Shown: positions 55,330 to 64,000 of the stretch, in pieces | Numbering within the stretch: position 1 is the first letter of the stretch | Layout of the letters: each line of letters begins with the position of its first letter | From: Apium graveolens | Taxonomy: Eukaryota > Streptophyta > Magnoliopsida > Apiales > Apiaceae | Assembly (NCBI RefSeq): GCF_009905375.1 | Contig: NC_133650.1 | Coordinates: forward strand, 172,874,518 to 172,938,517 | Reading direction: 5' to 3' | Length of the DNA: 64,000 bases | Program-made: the position numbers and the translations under genes | The notes under the pieces: model-generated | What the model saw: the letters and a program-made list of their open reading frames with translations, nothing else | What the model was told of the DNA's origin: nothing | Databases searched by the model: none

Positions 55330-58300
55330 ATGTTTAGGCATGTCTTCAGGAAAGAAAAGTTCATCAAGATCCTCATCAGGATCTAACGCTAAATTGACAT
55401 TTGCTCCATCATTAGACTCACTTCCATGTACATATTATTTATCAGCAACTAGCTCTTGTATGAACTGAGCTATTTCATCTCCAACATCAGTATTTAGCAG
55501 ATCATCAGGAATTGGAGCTGTGTGAGAATCAGCTACTTCAGAATCTGCCATGTCCTCAGCATTTAACGCCAAATCTTCAAGAATAGTGGCCATATGAGGT
55601 AGAACTTCATTATTTATTTCCAAGACCTCAGTACCAGTTGAATGATGTGGTGATTCTACAATGATGGGTTCAATTTGAGTGGACTATTCTGTAACTATAT
55701 CAACAGCAGTAACATGGACAATTATATATGGTGGAATAATAGATTGAGTGGATTGTCCTTCAACAAGATCAGGGATTGTTGTAGTGGATAATATAGAGAT
55801 GTGAGTGGACTGCAGGAAAGTATCAGTACTTAGACCTGCAGGGAGAATATCAACATTTGGCACATCAGAGTTTATCTGAGGGTCTATAGACTGTTGTTCA
55901 GCATCTATATCTTTAATACCCTATGCACCTGCAAATTTTTTAAAAAAACCCTTAAATCTCTATTTTCTTTTAAAGTAGTCTCACTAATTCTCACACCACT
56001 CATCTCATGATTTTTAATAGTCAAAGTTTCCTCACAAGGATTAACTAAATCCTGACACTAATCTACCTCTCCTTTTTTCAGGTAAGGATCATGTCTCTCT
56101 TTAATTTTGTTTTTCTCTAAATATTTTCTATCATTCTCAGATGAAAGGCTCAGATAATTTTGTCCTACAGAAATAAGAGGTGGCTGAGAAGAGTTGTCTG
56201 TGATCATATGACTAGAGGTATTCCTTTGTAAAAGTCTAATCACATTCATGTCATCAGGGTTTATACTAGAAGTAAATACTGATAATACAGAATTAGTATT
56301 TCAATTAAATGCTTATAAAGATAAATCAGTATTTATACCTTATGCTTCTAAAGGATTAGCTTCTTTGTAGACATCCAAAGGTTGAACTGAGAGAAGTTCA
56401 GTTGATGTAGGTGTTGGATGTATCCTTCCTTTAGAATCAATTGCTAAGACAACTAGATTAGGAGTTAAGCCTTCACTACCACTTTGAGGTAGTGGTTCTT
56501 GTGGGGTAGGAGATTCAGGAGTTGCTGGATGACTTTGACAACCAGGTTCTTGTGTACCCCTCTCCTCAGTATCAGTATTTGACTCTTGCATAGTTTCCTG
56601 ATGAAAGCCAGTTATCTGATTATATCTTTGAGGATCAAATTCTTACAGAAGTCCTTGATTTGAGAAACTTTTGCATGAACTTTAGCTGCAACAGCTTCAT
56701 GCCATTCTTGAGTTAGCAGTTGAGCAAGAGGCTCTATATTTTCTTTTTCTAATCCACTACTTTGAATTACAGGTTCTTGTGTGACAGGATCAGTATTTTC
56801 AATTGCTGTATATCCCTTTGAGATACAGGTTCTTATGTGCTTGATCCAGGAAATAGCCTTTGTTTCTTCAGCCTCTTGGCAGATTCCTCCACTTGCTCAT
56901 GAGCGATCTTCCTCACTCTTTTCCTCTTTGCTGTAGAATCAGTAATTGTCACAGGTACATCAGTAATTTGGCTAGTCCATTGTTCAGTACCAGTAGTTGC
57001 ACCCCGTGTCTCCTACACATTTTTTTCTTGATCTGCATCAAACTTTGAGAAATGTAGGTTTTGACCAATTTCTTCTTGTTGATCCTTAATCTCGGGCTCG
57101 AATCAGTTTGAACAGCATCACTGCCCTCATCAGTTGATAATACAACTGGACTCTGAGTAGAATCATGATTTAACTTCTTGAATTTAGATGATAAGGTAGC
57201 ATTGTCCTCATCCTCTGATTCTGACTCAGGTAGTACAAGCTTTCTCTTAACAAATTCTACAGGCTTAGAAGAATGAGAAGCTTGTACAGAACCTCTTTTT
57301 TGTACTACATCAGCATTTGCAGCACTTGCTCTTTGACTAGAAGGCCTAGCAAATTGAACAAAAATATCCTGTGGGTTCTCAATAGAAATATTAACCATAA
57401 CATCAGTTTTTGTTGGTTTCTTCCTTTTTACAATAGGTGTCTTTTGGGAGGCACCTGAAGTGGATTGTGTTTGAGGAAGTGTTTGGGTTGCAATGCTGGG
57501 GTGAGCTACAGGGGCTTTCCAACTGTTATTTCCTGCAGCTTAGTACTTTGTTGGTTTGGCAGACCATAAGTCTCAAAAAGCCTTGTAATTAGCAAGTTCC
57601 TGGAAATCACTGGCAACTTCGAAGGAGCTAGAGAAACCTTTTCTAAATCTTTGGAAATAAGATCGGAGAAGGCTCTCTTGGTGAGCTTAAAAAGTGACAC
57701 AATCCGGTTAACAGGGATTGGGGTATCAGGGAAACAGACATTAAAAATTAACTGACAAAATCTGGCATAATATACTACATTTATGTCAGCTTTTAATCTA
57801 TCCCCTATAAATTGTAAAATAACTCTACCAAAATCATAATTTTTACCATAAATTAGAGAGTACCCAATTTGTTGTGTCATTATTGGAAGGGCATCAAATT
57901 TGTGAATTTGTTGTTGAATGCCCTTGTAATGCAATCAAATAAGAAATTCCATTCCTTCCTTAGCTCATTTCTCTTCAGTTAGACAAGATTCTTCATAACC
58001 TTGTGATAGCCAATTTCTGTGAAAAATCTTCTCATTTCAGCATCTCCCACAAATGTTGCATAAGAAGTAGGGGTTGGGAGATGAAGAGCATCACGCACTG
58101 TCTGATGAATGAAAACCCTCTTCTGGCCATCAAATTCAAAAATAATACTTGGAGTACCTGCTTCACCTCCATCATCATATAGACCAGTTCTCCATAGAGC
58201 TAGAAACTGATCTCCAGAAACAGTTGTTGGAGCTATGAGAGCATACCCAACTTCACTCCCCCTTAAAAAATATTGAAAGATATGAAAATAAAGATTTATC

Positions 58301-58388
58301 CCATTATTGTTCAGGAAGCAGCATAGTTGTTGGTGACGAACTTAGAATAACCATGAGGAAACATCAATGATGTAGAGGATGAAGACAT
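55330..58388 (-). pseudogene. S2 env-like ORF (minus strand)
   Basis: The start is at 58388 (MSSSSTSLMFPHGYSKFV), with a stop 25 codons in. Then come frames with FEFDGQKRVFIHQTVRDALH (about 58130) and LRKEWNFLFDCITRAF (about 57950), and the open part 57934-57506 with INVVYYARFCQLIFNVC. A Ser/Thr/Asp-rich second half (57398-56949, 56591-56340, 56249-56058, 55623-55435) is broken by stops. The middle resembles the ORF at 28048-29160. Its own pol is not in the window. The S1 LTR begins immediately beyond its C-terminal end. Function is unproven; envelope-like is a label from the family. Confidence 0.75.
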
Positions 58389-58855
58389 GATTAATTTGTG
58401 TAAAAAGCTTAAGAACTGAAAAGGGTTTCAGAGTTTAGGCTCGAGAGAAAAAGAGAGTAAGAAATTAAGAGGATAATCTAAAATTGATAAAATGATAATT
58501 AGAAATTAAAAATTGATTTTGTTTAACACTCTACTACACTACTCAGAAACGTTTCATCTTTGTGGGACACGTGGCATGATATGATTGACTGGACAGTAAT
58601 CATGAAAGCATATAATTATGGTAGTTAATACGTGCACAGTTACCAAACGTGATATCTGGTAGATAACTTAATCGTTTTTGCATATCCTCACTCCATCAAA
58701 TAACAACTATTATCAATTCAAATTTTCCCACTAATATCACAACTCTAATTAAAATACTGATTAAAAAGCATTTTGAATAAATTCAAATTATTATCAGAAT
58801 ATAATGGTTAATCATGATTTGACCAATATCAATATTTAACTAGCTACTAACAGGA
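58389..58855. other. Spacer upstream of the S2 env-like ORF
   Basis: AT-rich with no ORF of note. On the minus strand it would be the leader of the S2 ORF, with CT-rich sequence (TTACTCTCTTTTTCTCTCGAG, complement of 58440-58465). I see no clear TATA box. It ends at the start of the S3 LTR. Confidence 0.5.
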
Positions 58856-59351
58856 TGTTACATATTGAATTCTCAATGATCAGAAGAAGCTTAGGATCTG
58901 GCTGTTCGGATGTCATCAGGATCTGATGTACTGTCAGGATTTGGTATGTCATCAGCATTTGTATAACATCAGTATTTGAGGACAGTCAGCATTAAAGGAT
59001 TTGTTCTATTCTTTATAATGTGGAGCATATATCTGTTACATCTGAGTTATATAACTTTATTTGTTTAGTTTAAGATATGTATCAGTTTCAGTTAGTTTTT
59101 GATAATGCATATCTTATATTAATATGTTGTAGCTGTGTAGTATATAAACACAGTTTAGGTCATCTCTTAGAAGAACCACACTCGAGAATCATTCGACCTA
59201 GCAGCTCTCAAGAACTTCAGTATTTCTTGAGAGGATTGTGTAACAGTTTTTATCAGATATATAAAAAGCTGTTATATTTTATTACTTGTTCGAAACATTT
59301 ATACAATTGTATCCAACCCCCCTTAAACAATTGTATCTTTACTGGGCAACA
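58856..59351 (+). repeat. S3 5' LTR
   Basis: 496 bp, TGTTACATATTG to CTGGGCAACA, followed after two bases by the primer site. TATA box TATATAAA is at 59141-59148. The C-rich CCAACCCCCCTTAAAC (59319-59334) resembles Sirevirus LTR ends. The U3 holds a short-period motif repeat (58888-59000). Confidence 0.82.
58888..59000. repeat. Short-period TCAGGATTTG-type repeat in S3 LTR
   Basis: Five or six diverged units (for example TGTCATCAGGATCTG at 58911, CTGTCAGGATTTGG at 58931, TGTCATCAGCATTTG at 58947, ACATCAGTATTTG at 58966) are spaced 16-20 bp apart, ending about 140 bp upstream of the TATA box. Confidence 0.7.
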
Positions 59352-59353
59352 AT

Positions 59354-59365
59354 TGGTATCAGAGC
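59354..59365 (+). other. S3 primer binding site
   Basis: TGGTATCAGAGC, complementary to initiator tRNA-Met. Confidence 0.93.
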
Positions 59366-59400
59366 TCACTGATAAATTTACAATCAGGAATGATCTAAAC

Positions 59401-60273
59401 ATGTCTCTGAACAAGTATGAAAGCATTAAAATTCCTATTCTGAAAAAGACTGAATATCCAACATGGAAGGTGAAGATGCTCATATACCTGGAAGCTACAG
59501 ATCCAGATTATCTAGATGTAATCAATGATGGGCCCTTCATGCCAACAAAACTGGTGCCTGTAACTCCTACTGTTGCTAAACATTATCAACTGAAGGAGAA
59601 GACAGAATGGACACTAGAAGAGAAAGTAGTTGTGCTGAAAGATGCAAAGGTAAGAAACATTTTACATAACAGTCTTGATTCTGTGATGTCAAACAGGGTC
59701 ATAGCCTACAAGACTGCCAAAGAAATTTGGGATGCTCTTGAAACTCAATGTCAAGGAACCACGGCCATCAAGAAGAACAGAAGGGTTGTTCTGATTCAAG
59801 AATATGAACACTTTGAGGCCAAGCCTGATGAAAGTCTCACTGACATCTATGACAGATTTCTGACTCTGTTAAACAATCTGTCTTTGGTGGGAAAGGTGTA
59901 TGATCGAAAGGATTCAAACACCAAGTTTTTGAGAGCTTTGAGTGAAGAATAGGACACTCAAACTTCAATCATACGACATCAGTATGATCTGGATGTAATT
60001 ACTCTGGATGAAGTCTATGGCATGCTGAGAACTCATGATTTGGAGGTTCAGCAAAGGCGAGAGAGGAAAAGAAACAAAGAGAAATCTGTTTCTTTGAAAG
60101 TTAATGATAAAGCTTCAAAAAAAAAGTCTGTTGGAGTTGTACAAAAGAAGAACAATTTTCCAGAATCAGATACTGATGATTCATCATCAAATCCTGATGA
60201 TGATACTGATTCTGAAACTGACGAGAACATGACAGATTCCGATGTCATGCAAATGGCCGCATTGCTGGTTAAG
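59401..60273 (+). pseudogene. S3 gag, first part
   Basis: The start is MSLNKYESIKIPILKKTEYP at 59401; the longer upstream reading extends into the LTR and is not used. The capsid domain has YPTWKVKMLIYLEATDPDYL, TAKEIWDALETQCQGT and FEAKPDESLTDIYDRFLTLL. A stop at 59950 (LSEE then TAG) is followed in frame by MLRTHDLEVQQRRERKRNKE and an acidic Ser/Asp stretch. The frame is cut at 60273 by solo LTR E and resumes at 63468. Confidence 0.88.
60269..60273. repeat. Target site duplication of solo LTR E, left copy (TTAAG)
   Basis: TTAAG recurs at 63468-63472, exactly flanking E. Confidence 0.92.
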
Positions 60274-63200
60274 TATAACGACTCGTGTATCTTTGTATTA
60301 CTTAAATGTGTAATTATGGAAATTATTAAATAAATAAAATATGTGTATTGGTTTTGACCGCTATGTGTTGTTTGATTATTATCTATATGTGATTCATGGT
60401 GTACCGGGTTGACCGCGTATTGAACTATGGAATTGTATTGAATTGTTTTCACTTTTAAAAGTGGATTTAATGCAAATTTATTTGAATAAATATTCAGATT
60501 GTCTCTAAAATTGTTTTTATGGTTTTATAATTATAATAATTATTTTTGGGATTTTATAAAATTTAGAAATCAATATTTTATAAATTATTTAACCTTGTAT
60601 GATTTTCTGATTGCTTTTATTTGTAAAATCCGTATGTAATTCCAAATTTCTTCAAAAATAATTATGAAACTCATATTTATTAAAGTTTGGAATATTCTGA
60701 GAATTTTAAAATTATTTTGGAAAATTTTGGGATTAATTTCACCCGCGCGTCGATTCGTTTAATTGATAAAAGCGGGTATAAATTGTGTTCCACAAAATTA
60801 TTTGAAAATTTATGTTTTTATTAATTTCAGGATATTTATAATATTTTAATACTAATTTGGTAATTTTCTGAAATTGTTTTAAACGCGACTAGGTTCGTTA
60901 ATCGCGAGTTTCGTGTTAACTCGGACTACCAGAAGGTTATATTTATTCGGTGTGGCTACGTGTTCAATTCTCAGACCTTGTTCTTACAGGTGTCATGCTA
61001 TGATTGTAATAAAAAAAATAAAAAGAAAATAAAATACCAAACACGCGCAAACACATAGTCCTGTGTTCCCTTCCTCACTTTGAATCTCTCGCCTCTCTTC
61101 ATTTTCCTGGTCTCTGTGAGCTCTGTTCGTCGGAATCTTGTCCGCCGACCATCTTCTTTTTCGGTAATTTTGCCTTAGTTTCACTGTCCATTGAATCCCT
61201 TGTTCTGGTGGTATGTTGCCGCTTTTCCTCTGCTTTCCAGCGAGGAAGCACGGTGGCGCTGCCGGTGTATCTATTGTGTGCCGTGTGTGTAATTTTGGGC
61301 TTGTGTTTATGTATGTATGTAATTATACACATCTGTGGTGCCCTGTCTCTGTGATTCCTGTTCCGATTTGCTCCCGGTTTTCGTTCTTTCTCCGGTCATC
61401 GCGCGTATGCGCTTGTGTTGGTGGGGGTTGCTGCGATGTTTGTGCTTGTCCGAATACTGATTCATGAATTTTGGTTAAATTATTCGATTGTTATTAAATT
61501 GTTTATTCGAATGAATTTTGATGATTAATCGAATAGTTGTTCCAATTATTCAATATTTAATTGGTAAAATTTGTGTGGGAAACCCAAATTATTGGGCACC
61601 CACGAATTTTTACCGCCGTCAGCAATGAGCCTTGGCGAGACGATGGTGGACTGTGATGACGCGATTCTGAGTCCTAAAATTTTTAAATAATAATTTTAAT
61701 TCATAAAATTATCTTTCATAACCAAAAATAATTAATTATTTTAAAAGTCGTATAGTTAGTTAAATTATAAAGGTGGTTGTTGGATTGTGCGATTGGTTTG
61801 GATTAGGAACAATCGATTGTTGGATTGCTTGTTGTTTGGTTGTGAATAGACGTCGATTGTATTCGACGGGTAGTCCGGTAAACAAAGGAGACGCTGCCCG
61901 ATTTTCAGGAGCATATCCTGTAAAATATCGGAACTACCAGTCGAATTAAATAGTTATATATTTATAAATAAATATTTTGCAAAATATAACTGACAACTTG
62001 TTTCCTAAAGCAGCGAGTATATACGTTTTCCGAAGTTGAACATCGAATTGAGTTTTGAGTATGTGAACCCTGATTGTTGTATGTATTATAATAGTGCATA
62101 TAAAGTTCGAGTCGGGATTTGATATCGAATGGGTAGAATTGTCAGCGAGGATATGTCAAGCATACCTAGACGTCTAACATAGAAAAGTTTGACCCTGTAG
62201 GTGTTAGTCGAATGACTTGAAAAGTGCTGTTGGGCTAAAGATAATGGATTAAAGATAACCTAGTGATCAGTTGACGAGCTCAGCAGATTCCAAGTGAAGG
62301 ACCTGAGTGTCAAAGTCAGATCTAGGATAGTTTGCTAGTAAGGTGATAAAGCCGAGCGTCTAAGTCAATCCAAGGTCAATCGGTATTAGTTGTAAAGCTC
62401 TACAAGGCAAGTACCCCTGACCATTCTTTTATGGTTCAGTACGTATGAATAGCTAAGTGTTTAATTCTCGTAATGGAACAGAAACATTTTAAGTTACGTA
62501 TCCCCTATAGTTATAAATCACTGTTTTCAAATTGTTTTGGGGAAAAGTAACTTCGAAAGGTACCTATCTCGTATGAAATGAATTGCGAACTAGATTTTAT
62601 ATGTGTGCTGGTAAAATGAATGGTTTTGAAATGAGATAGGTACAAGTGTTTTGAAAACTGGATAAAACGGTCAGATATGGGATATATTGGGGTCAGGGGG
62701 CCTATTGAGGTGGTGTAAGAGGCTAATTCGGTTGTGCGCATTATAGAACCGATTAGTCCAGCAGGCTAGAGACCTAGCTAGTCTCTGAGTTCCGGAACAG
62801 GTATATAGGATGGCAGTGGGAGCCGTCTGGTGTTGATAGCCTGATCAGCTGTCTTCACATATCCGTACGATCTGATTTGGCTTTGTGATTCTCGTAACGG
62901 AACAAGTGGTTTATACAGTGGATTTGGAAATGAAAATGGCATGCTAGAATTAAACTCTGGTATTTGTACACAGCACAGTACTACGTTTGTTTTGTTGAAA
63001 GTATGCTAGTTTTGAATATCCAGTTTATACAAGTTTTACCTGTTTGTAACAAGTTATGAATTCTGTTCATATAACTGTTTCACCATAAATTGTTTTACGT
63101 GTTATTCATATAGTGGTACTGCTGAGCAATTGATTGCTCACCCTTGTAGAATGATTTATATATATATATATTACAGATGCCTAGGAGATTCTTCCGTGGT

Positions 63201-63467
63201 AGTCAGGGCAGAGTTCCAGTTCCTTCGTGTCAGACTCATCTGAGATGGTTGTGTTGGACCAAGGATGGTCTGTTGAGTTGCTGTGTTAAGTTAGCTACGT
63301 CAGAATGGTTGTTTTAAGTTGGTTTGTATTAGTTGTAACCTAAATTATACTTAAACTTGACAAAGATCTTGGTGAAGGGGTCGTAGTTATATTCTAGCAT
63401 TAAATTGTTTGTATTGTTGTTGCTGTTGATGACATCAACTCCTGACCCCGGGGTTGAGGCCGTCACA
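60274..63467 (+). mobile_element. E: solo gypsy LTR, 3194 bp
   Basis: It starts TATAACGACTCG and ends GGGTTGAGGCCGTCACA, with TTAAG on both sides. The end resembles the A and B LTR ends, and the length fits that class. No primer site, polypurine tract or coding sequence is present, so the element was reduced by recombination between its LTRs. The first base pair after the target reads TA instead of TG, probably a mutation. A relatively GC-rich part lies at 61080-61440; ORFs there show no domain. Confidence 0.9.
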
Positions 63468-64000
63468 TTAAGTGCTTCAGGAGAATGCGATTCAGGAAGT
63501 CTAGGAATAACAGAAGCTTTAGGAAGGAGTTCACTGGAGGTGAAAAGAAGTCAACTGGGAGAAAAGATGGAAAGGACTCTAAAGCTGGGAAGGTAGACAG
63601 GAAAAAGATCAAATGCTACAACTGTGATGAACCTGGTCACTTTGCCTCAGAGTGAAAGAAACCAAAGCATGATAAAGGGACGAGCAACACCCTGATCACT
63701 TCAAGAAAGAATTGGATGGACTCCTCTGACTCTGAAGATGAAAACACATGCTACGCACTGATGGCCAGTCTTGATGATCCTGCTTCTGAGCCTATGGTAC
63801 AAACTCCTTTCTTCTCTTTTGATACTGAAAATATATTTGAATTGAAATCTATTCTTAAATCTTTGCATGGTAGTTTTAAGAATAAGACTTTAGAAAATGA
63901 TAGACTTATAACTGAAATTAAGACCTTGAAATCTAGGAATGATCATTTAGAGTCTGACTTAATACATCAGATAGATTTGAAGAAAGAATGTGAAAGAGCT
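63468..64000 (+). pseudogene. S3 gag, second part, running off the window
   Basis: After TTAAG the frame resumes as basic sequence leading to the zinc knuckle CYNCDEPGHFASE, where the last cysteine codon is replaced by TGA (about 63654). An acidic segment (DSSDSEDENTCYALMASL) and a coiled-coil start (ENDRLITEIKTLKSRNDHLE) follow. Same architecture as S1 gag. Pol lies beyond the window. Confidence 0.85.

Noticed and set aside
2736..59365. GCTCTGATACCA / TGGTATCAGAGC sites considered as tRNA gene fragments
   Set aside because: They are all primer binding sites directly next to LTR ends, and no tRNA cloverleaf surrounds any of them.
61213..61467. 84-codon ORF in solo LTR E
   Set aside because: Cysteine-rich low-complexity translation of LTR sequence with no upstream or downstream gene context.
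1..64000. Search for host protein-coding genes
   Set aside because: Every ORF with a recognisable motif belongs to a retroelement. The remaining ORFs are short, lack domains or lie antisense to element genes, so no host gene is called.

Overview
The window looks like nuclear DNA of a flowering plant, most likely a eudicot with a large, repeat-rich genome. It is AT-rich, and almost every base can be assigned to nested LTR retrotransposons. I found no convincing host gene, tRNA, rRNA or CRISPR array. The species is not identifiable from what I can see; Apiaceae is only an impression. Every coding region is interrupted by stops, frameshifts, deletions or insertions, so none looks able to make a full polyprotein today.

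Region 1 (1-28047) is a nest built around element A, a Ty3/gypsy Tekay/Del-like chromovirus on the + strand. Its primer site is at 2736, gag-pol runs 3195-5315 and 13323-15790, and its 3' LTR is 15815-27645. Copia element C1 (5316-13317, minus strand, duplicated target AGAAC) sits in the reverse-transcriptase gene. A related copia element, C2 (15928-24352, minus strand, target ATGTG), sits in the 3' LTR. A second copy of the A LTR end, fused to about 400 bp of an inverted gypsy LTR (B'), occupies 1-2336. The same fusion recurs at 25712-28047.

Region 2 (28048-55306) is Sirevirus (Ty1/copia) territory. A minus-strand env-like ORF (28048-29160) is followed by a plus-strand head of the same kind of ORF with its own TATA box (29713-30044). 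Sirevirus S1 then begins: LTR end at 30696, primer site, gag, protease, integrase and RT. S1 is broken inside RT by two minus-strand gypsy elements: D, an Athila/Tat-like 3' part (35161-39219), and B, a Tekay-like element (39220-48839) with a 3341 bp 5' LTR and an extra ORF upstream of gag. S1 resumes at 48840 with the YVDD part of RT and RNase H. A small ORF with an internal promoter, an env-like remnant, several polypurine tracts and an LTR (53983-55306) follow.

Region 3 (55307-64000) holds another env-like ORF on the minus strand (S2) and the 5' end of a further Sirevirus-like element, S3 (LTR 58856-59351, gag from 59401). The S3 gag is split by a 3194 bp solo LTR (E) with target duplication TTAAG.

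The most interesting signals are non-coding. The leaders of C1 and C2 each contain four stem-loops showing the same loop sequence, and one stem has a compensatory base-pair change between the two copies. C1 also has four 27 bp palindromes in its leader. The gypsy element D has four 14 bp palindromes with a 20-21 bp period upstream of its TATA box, resembling the palindromic arrays known from Sirevirus LTRs. S1 has such an array not only in its 3' LTR but also upstream of an internal promoter. All identity estimates are by eye; no alignment or search was run.
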